64,000 nt of DNA from Roseiarcus sp963774195 (lineage in GTDB: Bacteria; Pseudomonadota; Alphaproteobacteria; Rhizobiales; Beijerinckiaceae): the NCBI GenBank assembly GCA_963774195.1, contig CAVZDY010000004.1, positions 62,001-126,000 of the forward strand. Reading direction: 5' to 3'. Numbering within the stretch: position 1 is the stretch's first letter; each line of letters starts with the position of its first letter. Of the stretch, positions 18,131 to 25,703 are shown in pieces. Under the pieces are notes generated by a model. The model worked only from the letters and a program-made list of their open reading frames with translations, was not told the origin of the DNA and did not search any database. Both the position numbers and the translations under genes were made by a program.

Positions 18131-20356
18131 CTAGCCTTGCTGGTTCGTCCCGTCGTGCCCGTGGTGACTCAGGTTCGACGAGGGCTGGCCATCGACATAG
18201 AACGCGCCAGATCCGGATGGCGTCTGGTTCGGGTCGCCAGCCAGCGAGTGGTGGTGTCCGCCAGAGCCTTGGCCGGCGACGTTCGTCAGGTCGGTGGTCG
18301 CGCTGCCGGCCGGAGGATCGGATGTGGTCCCGCCTCCGAGTTGCGACAGCATCGAGCTCACCCGGCTCAGTAGAGCGCTCAATTGAGCTTCGATCTGGCC
18401 GAGCACGCTGTTCTGACTGATCGGCGCCGACAACGGATCGCTCGAAGGATCGCTGTTTCCGCCGACCGGATCGTGGTGATGCGATCCGGTAACGCCTCCC
18501 GTCGAGCCTGAGCCTGGCGGATCAGACGGCCCGGTGGCGCCTGGCGGGTCAGACGGCCCAGTGGCGCCCGTCCCTCCGGTGGCTCCGGTCATGCCCGTGG
18601 CTCCCGTCGCTCCGGTCATGCCCGTGGCTCCGGTGCCTCCGGTCATTCCCGTAGCTCCAGTGGCTCCAGTGGCTCCAGTGGCTCCAGTGGCTCCAGTGGC
18701 TCCAGTGGCGCCCGTCGCTCCGGTCATGCCGGTGGCCCCAGTCGCGCCGGTCATTCCCGTGGCCCCAGTCGCGCCGGTCATTCCCGTTGCTCCGGTGGCT
18801 CCCGTCGCGCCGGTCATTCCCGTGGCCCCGGTGGCGCCGGTCATTCCCGTGGCTCCAGTCGCTCCCGTCGCGCCGGTCATTCCCGTGGCCCCGGTGGCGC
18901 CGGTCATTCCCGTGGCTCCAGTCGCTCCGGTCATTCCCGTCGCGCCCGTCGCTCCGGTGTGGCCCGTTGCGCCAGTCGCGCCCGTTGCTCCGGTGTGGCC
19001 CGTCGCGCCAGTCGCGCCCGTTGCTCCGGTGTGGCCGGTCGCGCCCGTCGGTCCGGTGGCTCCCGTCGGTCCGGTAGCGCCAGTTGCTCCGGTGTGGCCG
19101 GTCGCGCCCGTCGCGCCCGTCGGTCCGGTGGCTCCCGTCGGTCCGGTAGCGCCAGTTGCTCCGGTGTGGCCGGTCGCGCCCGTCCCGCCGGTTGCTCCTG
19201 TCGGTCCCGTGGCTCCGGTGGCTCCGGTCGGTCCTGTGGCTCCGGTGGCTCCGGTCGGTCCCGTGGCGCCGGTCGCGCCCGTCCCGCCTGTGGCTCCGGT
19301 CGGTCCTGTGGCGCCGGTAGCTCCCGTCGGTCCGGTCGCGCCGGTCCCGCCTGTGGCGCCGGTCGGCCCTGTGGAGCCGGTGGCTCCGGTCGGTCCGGTG
19401 GCGCCGGTCGCTCCGGTGGGTCCCGTGGCGCCCGTCCCGCCTGTGGCGCCGGTCGGCCCCGTGGCCCCGGTCGCTCCGGTCGGCCCCGTGGCGCCGGTCG
19501 CGCCCGTCCCGCCTGTGGCGCCGGTGGCGCCTGTCGCCCCTATGTTGCTTACAATACTTGCCGAGTTAAACGTATCTCCGTCACTCGTGCCCGGCGTGAT
19601 AGTAAAGCTATTCGTGCTGCTATCATAGGTAAACGTGGCAACAATGCCCAGGCTCGCATTGTAAACAGCATAGCTGTGGGTTTGACTCGTAACTGTCAGT
19701 ATATCAGAAAACCCATTTAAGACCACCGCCTGGTTGGGAAGGTCTAAACTACCCACTACCTGCCCAGCCGTCGTATCAACGACGTAGAACACATTATTTG
19801 TGTTACCGCCACCCTGAGTTGTAATGTCTCCGTCGATGGTAAGATCGAAGTTTAGAACCCCGGCGTAAGCCGAGGCGCCCGAAGCGGTGATAGGCGGCGC
19901 CGCAGGGCGCGTCTTGGCCATGTTGAGTTCCCAAGCGCCGCCCAAAGCCGCGGCGCCGACGCGAGACGCTGACGCCCTCACATCCGCCCCCGTCGTCTCC
20001 GCCAACCCCGCGACGAAGATTTCGCCGGCTTGGCCGGCTCCCGTCATGCAGCTCCACAAACGGAGCTCGCCGTTATCGCCAAGCGATTTCCCGATTGACG
20101 CCAAATCGTCAGCCGCGTCGCCCAAGCTCTTGCTGGACCATTCGTCCGACGCGAAAACGACGCGTCCGGGCGCTCCATGCGCGACGACATGCACCGCTTC
20201 GAGCGACTTGCGTCCTTCGAGCGCGACCGCGATCTGTCGCGCCGCCGGCCCACTAGGGTCGAGCACGATCGCTTCGACTTCCGGGCGAAGATTGTGAAGA
20301 AGGGTCTCGAGATCGGGAGTAGAAGGATCGACAAAAAGGACTTCGGTCGCGTGCAT
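18131..20356 (-). CDS. Collagen-like protein with DUF4347 head, Gly-X-Thr tract and His-rich tail
   Basis: 741 residues. Residues 1-150 are a DUF4347 domain (VLFVDPSTPD, HVVAHGAPGRVVF, LWSCMTGAGQAGEIF), a module found at the head of large secreted adhesins. Residues 155-270 begin PITASGASAYAGVL and form a beta-rich segment. Residues 273-599 are 109 consecutive Gly-X-Thr triplets, X mostly Ala, with Pro, His or Met. Residues 600-741 are flexible and rich in Ser, Gly, Asp and His (HHH clusters), with a short amphipathic helix (QIEAQLSALLSRVSSMLSQL). There is no Sec signal, consistent with export by the type I system next door. Strong GAGGAGG Shine-Dalgarno. Thr in every triplet suggests O-glycosylation, as in Bacillus BclA. 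Likely a surface filament or adhesin; cargo assignment is inference. Confidence 0.88.
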   Translation of the reverse strand: MHATEVLFVDPSTPDLETLLHNLRPEVEAIVLDPSGPAARQIAVALEGRKSLEAVHVVAHGAPGRVVFASDEWSSKSLGDAADDLASIGKSLGDNGELRLWSCMTGAGQAGEIFVAGLAETTGADVRASASRVGAAALGGAWELNMAKTRPAAPPITASGASAYAGVLNFDLTIDGDITTQGGGNTNNVFYVVDTTAGQVVGSLDLPNQAVVLNGFSDILTVTSQTHSYAVYNASLGIVATFTYDSSTNSFTITPGTSDGDTFNSASIVSNIGATGATGATGGTGATGATGPTGATGATGPTGATGGTGATGPTGATGATGPTGATGSTGPTGATGGTGATGPTGATGATGPTGATGGTGATGATGPTGATGATGPTGATGATGPTGATGGTGATGHTGATGATGPTGATGPTGATGATGHTGATGATGPTGATGPTGATGHTGATGATGATGHTGATGATGATGHTGATGATGMTGATGATGMTGATGATGMTGATGATGATGMTGATGATGMTGATGATGATGMTGATGATGMTGATGATGMTGATGATGATGATGATGATGATGATGMTGGTGATGMTGATGATGMTGATGGTGATGPSDPPGATGPSDPPGSGSTGGVTGSHHHDPVGGNSDPSSDPLSAPISQNSVLGQIEAQLSALLSRVSSMLSQLGGGTTSDPPAGSATTDLTNVAGQGSGGHHHSLAGDPNQTPSGSGAFYVDGQPSSNLSHHGHDGTNQQG
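18560..19540 (-). repeat. 109 uninterrupted collagen-like Gly-X-Thr codon triplets
   Basis: 981 bases of 9-bp-periodic DNA encoding Gly-X-Thr without a break. The X position is Ala in most units. Pro occurs only in the N-terminal part, five His units lie in the middle and eleven Met units lie in the C-terminal part. Codon wobble varies between units, so the tract is old enough to have diverged at silent sites or is held by selection on protein. Such tracts are prone to slippage length change. Confidence 0.93.
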
Positions 20357-20444
20357 GCGTACCTCCTCTTCGTTCTCGAACGATTGTTTCCTCGAGGCGA
20401 GACGGACCTGTCAGCGAATGTCGCAAGCGGCGCTGGGGCCGCAC

Positions 20445-20870
20445 TCACATTCGTCCGCCAGAGCCTCTTGCGCCGGCATCGACGGCGGGGCCGCCAACTC
20501 TCAAAAAAGCAGAGGGTCGAAAGTCGCCAGCCTCTCCGAACGTGCCGATTGCGTGCGGCCCGCCCGCGGAGGGAATTTTGATGATCATGGATACGGTGTT
20601 GTACTGCCTGACAGCGTCCGGCAGGATGACTCTCGCGACGACCGCATCCGTGGCCGTATCGACGATGAAGTAGGGAATAGCCCCAGAAGTATCCCCGACC
20701 GGCAGGACGCCTGTAACCGTCACCTCGGCGACCGCGAGAATGCGCGCGTAGCGCGCCGCCCCTGAAGCGGTGATCGGAGGGCGAGCCCCGCCGGAGCGCG
20801 GATCGCCATCAATCGCATCTGTGTATCCAACATCCCGGCCGACAACAGTCGCTTCTGGTTTCTCGATCAT
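20445..20870 (-). CDS. Headless paralogue of the collagen-like protein's beta segment
   Basis: 141 residues. The region RPPITASGAARYARIL followed by FIVDTATDAVVARVILP aligns by eye with PPITASGASAYAGVL and YVVDTTAGQVVGSLDLP of the collagen-like protein 88 bp downstream. It lacks both the DUF4347 head and the Gly-X-Thr tract; the C-terminal 30 residues look unstructured. It could be a remnant of a duplicated collagen gene, or a small partner such as a cap or minor subunit. The Shine-Dalgarno is weak (GAGG, eight bases before the ATG). Confidence 0.55.
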   Translation of the reverse strand: MIEKPEATVVGRDVGYTDAIDGDPRSGGARPPITASGAARYARILAVAEVTVTGVLPVGDTSGAIPYFIVDTATDAVVARVILPDAVRQYNTVSMIIKIPSAGGPHAIGTFGEAGDFRPSAFLRVGGPAVDAGARGSGGRM

Positions 20871-21330
20871 CAGAGAAGCCTCGATGACAACGACAACCGC
20901 GAAGGTGTTTGAATGTCTCGGTCTTCAACCCCGAGCGAGTTGGGTCTCAGGGGTCGCACGGACTTTCGTCGAGCCGGCGCTGGGCACACCGAGAACCAAG
21001 GCGCGACGCGAGCGGCGACAACTAAGCTTGGAAAGACGACAGCGTCGACCGCTCGTTGTGGCTACCACCAATAGACGCTTGCATGACGGAGGCGCTGTGC
21101 CGAGGACGGAAACTTCGATTGGTCGAGTTTAAAGGCCTCATCGCCGACAATCGCAGGGGAAAGAAGCGGCCAGACGATTCTCACATTGTGCTGAGGTGTG
21201 ATCGCCTTCGATCGTGGCGGCAGGCCTCTGGATATTCAGAGATATTCGCGACGCCTCGATGCGGATGTTTACTCTATGTCGCTACGGGGCATAGAGTGAT
21301 CCCTGACAGGCTGGCTCAGAGGGATTCCCG
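20871..21330. other. Divergent intergenic region of the collagen block
   Basis: 460 bp between the minus-strand collagen/secretion genes and the plus-strand glycosyltransferases, so it must hold promoters for both sides. Visible: a direct repeat gatattc-aga-gatattc near 21230-21250 and an inverted repeat at 21271-21297. No recognisable sigma-70 boxes and no convincing gene. Confidence 0.6.
21271..21297. promoter_or_regulatory. Inverted repeat upstream of the collagen-type glycosyltransferase
   Basis: Arms actctatg and catagagt separated by 11 bases, ending 33 bp before the glycosyltransferase ATG. It could be an operator or a 5'-leader hairpin. Only the symmetry supports it. Confidence 0.35.
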
Positions 21331-23505
21331 ATGAAGTCGATCGGTCTGTGCATGATCGTCAAAAACGAGAGCCATGTCATAGCGCGCTGCCTCGACAGCG
21401 TAAGGCCATTTATCGATTACGTCCTGATCGAGGACACCGGTTCGAGCGACGGAAGCCAGGAACTCGTGCGCAAGTGGCTGAGCCAGCACGGTGTCGCGGG
21501 CGAAGTGATCGACGAGCCCTGGCTGGACTTCGGTTACAACCGCTCGCACGCGTTGGCTGCGTTGCGGAAGATCGAGACGATCGACTACGCGCTGATCATC
21601 GACGCGGATAGCGCCCTGGTCCTCGAAGAAGGCTTTGACGCGACGAAGTTCAAGAGGGAACTGAGCGAGGACTTCTACGACTTTGAGATCCGCAACGGCG
21701 GTTCCCGATTCCTGCGGTCCCAGCTCTGCTCCAATCGACTGCCATTCTGTTTCAAGGGCGTGCTGCACGAATATCTTGAACCGCCGCCAGGCGGTCCGAG
21801 ACGCGGCATGGCGCTCGGCGTCCATATCCGCGACGGACGCGACGGTGCGCGCAACAAAAACTCGCAGAAATATCAGGACGACGCAGCGCTGCTGGAAAGA
21901 GCGCTGCTGACCGAGACGGATCCGTTTCTTGTTTCGCGCTACACGTTCTATCTCGCGCAGAGCTACCGCGATTGCGGCGAGAAGCACAAGGCGCTCGCCA
22001 ACTACCTCAAACGCGCCGAACAGGGCTACTGGAGCGAAGAGATCTATTTCAGCCTCTACCAGGCGGCGAAATTGAAGGCGCAGCTCGAAGCTCCAGCCGA
22101 GGAAACGATCGCGCTCTTCTTGAAGGCGAGTGAAGTCTCGCCCGGCCGCGCCGAGGCGCTGCACGGCGCCGCGAATTATTGTCGCTCGGTCGGGCGCAAC
22201 GAAGAGGGATTCCAATATGCGAAGCGCGCCGCGGAAAAGCCTCTGCCCGACGGCGCTCTATTCGCCGAAAGCTGGATCTACGACTACGGCGCGCTCGACG
22301 AGATCTCGATAAACGGGTTCTGGTCCGGTCACCATCACGAAGCGCTCGAGGCGTGCCTCCGGCTGCTCGGTTCACCGACGCTGCCGCCAGGCCAGCGCGA
22401 GCGGATCGCGGGAAACGCCAAGTTTTCGCTGAGTAAGCTGCCGAGCGATCCCAATCCCATGCGCTTCCGTCCGGCGGACCTTCAGCCTGGCCGCCACGCG
22501 CCCCAACCGCCGCGCAGCCTGCGCTCGGGCCTCCCCAGTCCGGCGCCGAAGCTTCTGTTCGCAATCCTCGCCAAGCAGAAGGAGCGCACCCTCCCGCTCT
22601 ATCTGCAATGCGTTGAGGCGCTCGACTATCCGAAGGACCGGATCGTTCTTCACATCCGAACTAACAACAACACAGACCGCACCGAGGCGATCCTGTCCGA
22701 ATGGGTGGAACGCGTAGGTTCGCAATACGCGGCGATCGAATTCGACCGGGGCGATGTCTCCGAGCGCGTGCAGGATTTTGCGGTTCACGAATGGAACGCG
22801 ACGCGCTTCAGCGTCCTTGGCAAAATCCGCCAGCGCAGCCTCGAGAAGACCACCGAGCGCGGCTGCGACTATTATTTTACAGCCGACGTCGACAATTTCC
22901 TCCGCCCCTTCGCGCTGCGGGAGCTCGTTGCGCTCGACTTGCCGATCGTGGCGCCGATGCTGCGTCACTCCGACGAGCGATCGCTGTACAGCAACTGTCA
23001 CGCCGACATCGATGGCGAAGGATATTATCGAAACTGCGACCCTTATGCGATGATTCTCGGTCAAGCGATCGTTGGGGTTTTCGAACTTCCCGTCGTGCAC
23101 TGCACGTATTTGATCCGGGCCGATGTGATCCCCTCGCTGCGCTACAACGATGCGACCAACCGGCACGAATATGTCGTTTTCTCCGACAGCGCGCGCAAGG
23201 CGAAGGCGCCGCAATATTTCGACAACCGGCAGGTGTACGGCTACATAACCATGAGCGAGGAGCCCGAGGTCGCCGCGACGCTGCTCGCCCCCGAACTCGC
23301 CAGTCGTCCAGCGTCGGCGAAGGCGTCGAAGCGGTTGAATGTCACGGCCGGGCTCGGCCTTCGCGGCGGCTGGAGCTGGATCCTCTACCAGATGCGCGAG
23401 ATCAGGCGCGGCGCGAATTCACGCGGCGGTTCCCTCGCCCTGCCGCGCAGGACGCCGCGGCCTGATCGACGCGCGAGCAGCCAACCGGCCAAGGGGGAAG
23501 GATGA
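21331..23505 (+). CDS. Dual-domain glycosyltransferase: GT2 head plus collagen-galactosyltransferase-like domain
   Basis: 724 residues. Residues 1-190 are a GT2-type GT-A domain (LCMIVKNESHVIARCLDSV, EDTGSSDGS, DxD in IIDADSAL at 91-93). Residues 190-370 are helical, TPR-like. Residues 407-645 resemble by eye the N-terminal GT domain of animal collagen galactosyltransferase COLGALT/GLT25D: FAILAKQKERTLPLYLQCVE, RTNNNTDRTEAIL, DxD in TADVDNF (519-521), IVAPML, EGYYR, PVVHCTYLIR and VYGYI match in order and spacing. The tail is basic. The ATG has GAGGGA upstream. The GT25 gene overlaps by 4 bp. Together with the divergent collagen-like gene, a role in glycosylating Gly-X-Thr repeats is inferred; substrate and sugar are unknown. 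Confidence 0.85.
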   Translation: MKSIGLCMIVKNESHVIARCLDSVRPFIDYVLIEDTGSSDGSQELVRKWLSQHGVAGEVIDEPWLDFGYNRSHALAALRKIETIDYALIIDADSALVLEEGFDATKFKRELSEDFYDFEIRNGGSRFLRSQLCSNRLPFCFKGVLHEYLEPPPGGPRRGMALGVHIRDGRDGARNKNSQKYQDDAALLERALLTETDPFLVSRYTFYLAQSYRDCGEKHKALANYLKRAEQGYWSEEIYFSLYQAAKLKAQLEAPAEETIALFLKASEVSPGRAEALHGAANYCRSVGRNEEGFQYAKRAAEKPLPDGALFAESWIYDYGALDEISINGFWSGHHHEALEACLRLLGSPTLPPGQRERIAGNAKFSLSKLPSDPNPMRFRPADLQPGRHAPQPPRSLRSGLPSPAPKLLFAILAKQKERTLPLYLQCVEALDYPKDRIVLHIRTNNNTDRTEAILSEWVERVGSQYAAIEFDRGDVSERVQDFAVHEWNATRFSVLGKIRQRSLEKTTERGCDYYFTADVDNFLRPFALRELVALDLPIVAPMLRHSDERSLYSNCHADIDGEGYYRNCDPYAMILGQAIVGVFELPVVHCTYLIRADVIPSLRYNDATNRHEYVVFSDSARKAKAPQYFDNRQVYGYITMSEEPEVAATLLAPELASRPASAKASKRLNVTAGLGLRGGWSWILYQMREIRRGANSRGGSLALPRRTPRPDRRASSQPAKGEG

Positions 23506-24251
23506 AGGAGCTTCCGCAGATTCATCTGATCAACCTTGACCGCAGCATGGACCGATTGCGTCAGTTCAGGGACCGAAACCCGCATATCACGGACTTCGTA
23601 CGCGTCTCGGCGGTCGACGGATCGCAGGTCGATCGGAAAGCCTTGATTCAGTCGAGAAAGATCAGCGCGGACCTACCTTATGGAGCGGGCGCTCTCGGCT
23701 GCGCGCTGTCGCATATCGGATTGTGGGAGAAGGCGATCGCCGAGGACCGGAGCATCACGATATTCGAGGACGACATCGTCGTGTCGCGGCAGTTCGCGGA
23801 GCGGGCCGGCATAATCCTTTCGCAGATTCCTGCAGACTGGGATTTCGTCTTCTGGGGCTATCTCTTGAATCCGCTTTTTGTTTGGGTCGATCTCGGGATT
23901 ACGAAGACGCGGCTGCACATCTACGGACCCAATCGTTATTCGAGCGCTCACGGCGCCGGCGAATTTCAGGAGTCCGATTGCCCGTCGACGCCGGTACGAT
24001 TGCTGCATTGCTTCGGCATGCAAGCCTACTCGATCTCCAAAAAGGGGGCGCAGGCGGCGCTCGACTATTTCCTGCCGATGCAAAAGCGGTGGATCACTTT
24101 CCCCGACGCCGGCGTAACGACGGAGGATGAAGGCGTCGATTGCGCGCTTTGTGGGCTCTACCCTTCGACAGCGGCGTACATCTGCCTCCCTCAACTCGCG
24201 ATCGCATGCGCCGACATTGCCTCGGTTCGCAAACAAATGGATGGAACATGA
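23502..24251 (+). CDS. GT25-family glycosyltransferase
   Basis: 249 residues of glycosyltransferase family 25, which includes bacterial LPS galactosyltransferases and the second domain of animal collagen galactosyltransferase. Motifs: HLINLDRSMDRL (8-19), GALGCALSHIGLWEKA (63-78), and the acidic IFEDDIV (87-93). The ATG overlaps the upstream stop (ATGA), with GGGGGAAGG as Shine-Dalgarno, so the two glycosyltransferases are translated together. In animals the two domains are fused in one chain; here they are two coupled genes. LPS decoration is the main alternative role, but no other LPS gene is nearby. Confidence 0.88.
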   Translation: MKELPQIHLINLDRSMDRLRQFRDRNPHITDFVRVSAVDGSQVDRKALIQSRKISADLPYGAGALGCALSHIGLWEKAIAEDRSITIFEDDIVVSRQFAERAGIILSQIPADWDFVFWGYLLNPLFVWVDLGITKTRLHIYGPNRYSSAHGAGEFQESDCPSTPVRLLHCFGMQAYSISKKGAQAALDYFLPMQKRWITFPDAGVTTEDEGVDCALCGLYPSTAAYICLPQLAIACADIASVRKQMDGT

Positions 24252-24350
24252 TCGCCGCATTCCGCGGGGCCCCTCGCAGGGACGGCTAGTCCTTCGTGAC
24301 CACGCAGGACGTGCAGCAGGCCCTTCAATCGACACGAAGATGGGCTAGCT

Positions 24351-25328
24351 ATGGCGCTTGAGAGAATAGGTCCCTTCGCATCGGTCGACGAGCGATTGAT
24401 CGCCGGGAAGGTCCCGCGTCGCCGCTTTCTTCAATCGGCCGTAGCCTGCGCCGCTGCCATCCGCTTCATTCCTGGAGCCGCCGCAGCCGGTCAAACTGCG
24501 CAAGGCGCGCCTGCCATGGACGAACCTTCGCCTCCGATTGAACCCGCGCCGACGCTGTTATCGGCTCAGATCGAACTCGCCGGCCGGTGGGGCGACGCGC
24601 AGGGGGCCGCAGAAACGGTTGTCGGGCGCATGCGTCATGCCTGCCTTGACAGCGTGCGTCTGCTTTCCGACCGCCAGCCGACTCGATTGCGCGTCGACGA
24701 GCATCATTCGGGACCGCCGGCGGTTTGGCTGCACGACGACGGCTCAAGTATGGCATGGATCATCGTCGACGTGGGCGAAGCCGACTGGTCGCGGCTCTCC
24801 TATCAATTCGGCCACGAACTCGGGCATGTCATGGCCAACAGCTGGCAGTCGCACGCCTTCCCGGCGCCGCCGTGCCAGTGGGTCGAGGAAGGCTTGGTCG
24901 AGGCGTTTTCGCTGCGCGGCCTCGGGCGTCTCGCCCAGAGCTGGAAGCAAAATCCCCCCTTCGCCGGCGACAACGCGTTCGGCGACAAGATCGCCGATTA
25001 TCGCCGCGCGATCATCGAAAAATATACGGCCTGGGCCGACCAGCAGGGACTGAGCCGCGACCCGGCGGCCTGGTTTGCGACGCACCGCAGCGAGATCGAA
25101 AAGCCTCTCCTCAACCCCTTCGCGCAGGCGGCCGCCGCGACGGTCTTCCTCGTGGAGTACGAGCAGCGTCCCACATGCGTCGAGGCGCTGGGCGCGCTGA
25201 ACCGGTGGCCCGTCCGCAGCGGTCTCGCCATCGAGCCCTATTTGCAACAATGGGAAGCCAGTTGCCTCGAACTGAAGGCCGATCCGCACCTTCCCCGTCG
25301 CCTGAAAGCGGCGCTGGGGTACGGCTGA
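24351..25328 (+). CDS. Tat-exported putative HExxH zinc metalloprotease
   Basis: 325 residues. The N-terminus has a twin-arginine motif (PRRRFLQSA, 22-30) and a hydrophobic stretch ending in AAAA, indicating export of a folded protein by Tat. The core carries HELGH at 155-159, the zinc-binding HExxH motif, followed about 20 residues later by VEEGLVEAFS, whose glutamates could supply the third ligand as in gluzincins. Family not recognised; length and single domain fit a small secreted peptidase. It lies 99 bp after the GT25 gene on the same strand, so maturation or release of the collagen-like protein is possible but unproven. Confidence 0.72.
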   Translation: MALERIGPFASVDERLIAGKVPRRRFLQSAVACAAAIRFIPGAAAAGQTAQGAPAMDEPSPPIEPAPTLLSAQIELAGRWGDAQGAAETVVGRMRHACLDSVRLLSDRQPTRLRVDEHHSGPPAVWLHDDGSSMAWIIVDVGEADWSRLSYQFGHELGHVMANSWQSHAFPAPPCQWVEEGLVEAFSLRGLGRLAQSWKQNPPFAGDNAFGDKIADYRRAIIEKYTAWADQQGLSRDPAAWFATHRSEIEKPLLNPFAQAAAATVFLVEYEQRPTCVEALGALNRWPVRSGLAIEPYLQQWEASCLELKADPHLPRRLKAALGYG

Positions 25329-25703
25329 GAACGTCCGCGCTCCTCGAGAGGTGCGACGTCGCGATCCGCAAATCGCACAGGACTTCGCCGTCAGGATCAG
25401 TTGGCCCCGATGAGAGGGTCGGCGGCGACAGGCTACAGGCGCCCAAGTCGCGCGATCGTCACCGTTCACCCACCCCGCATTAAACCGACCGCCAATAGCG
25501 GCCAACCAACGGCGCACGCGCGTGTTCCTCCGTGCAATTTCCGGGCTAAGCAGGGCGCGCTATCAAAGGGTCGCCTCCCGAGGCCGGAATCCTCCCGAAA
25601 TCCGGCCAGACTCGGCCCCCTCCCACGGGAGGGGGCGTTTCATCCGGCGCTTTCCCCTGCTCTGCAGGAGGTCCGGCGCAGGAGGTCCGGAAAGGAGTGA
25701 GAT
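25329..25703. other. Non-coding leader before the second DUF1150 gene
   Basis: 375 bp without a convincing gene. It contains hairpin copy 3 (25615-25636) and a tandem pair of 14-bp units gcaggaggtccgg(c/a) at 25664-25691, giving several Shine-Dalgarno-like AGGAGG runs in front of the true one. Confidence 0.55.
25615..25636. repeat. G+C-rich hairpin (copy 3 of 3)
   Basis: Arms gccccctccc and gggagggggc, nearly contiguous (the innermost pairs must open to form a loop). Same core as the hairpins at 5497-5520 and 6075-6116. It lies about 70 bp upstream of the DUF1150 gene at 25704. Confidence 0.6.

Noticed and set aside
18534..19628. Plus-strand 364-residue frame of Ala-Pro-Val repeats opposite the collagen tract
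   Set aside because: It is the antisense reading of a 9-bp periodic collagen repeat; any such tract gives a long open antisense frame. No Shine-Dalgarno or domains.
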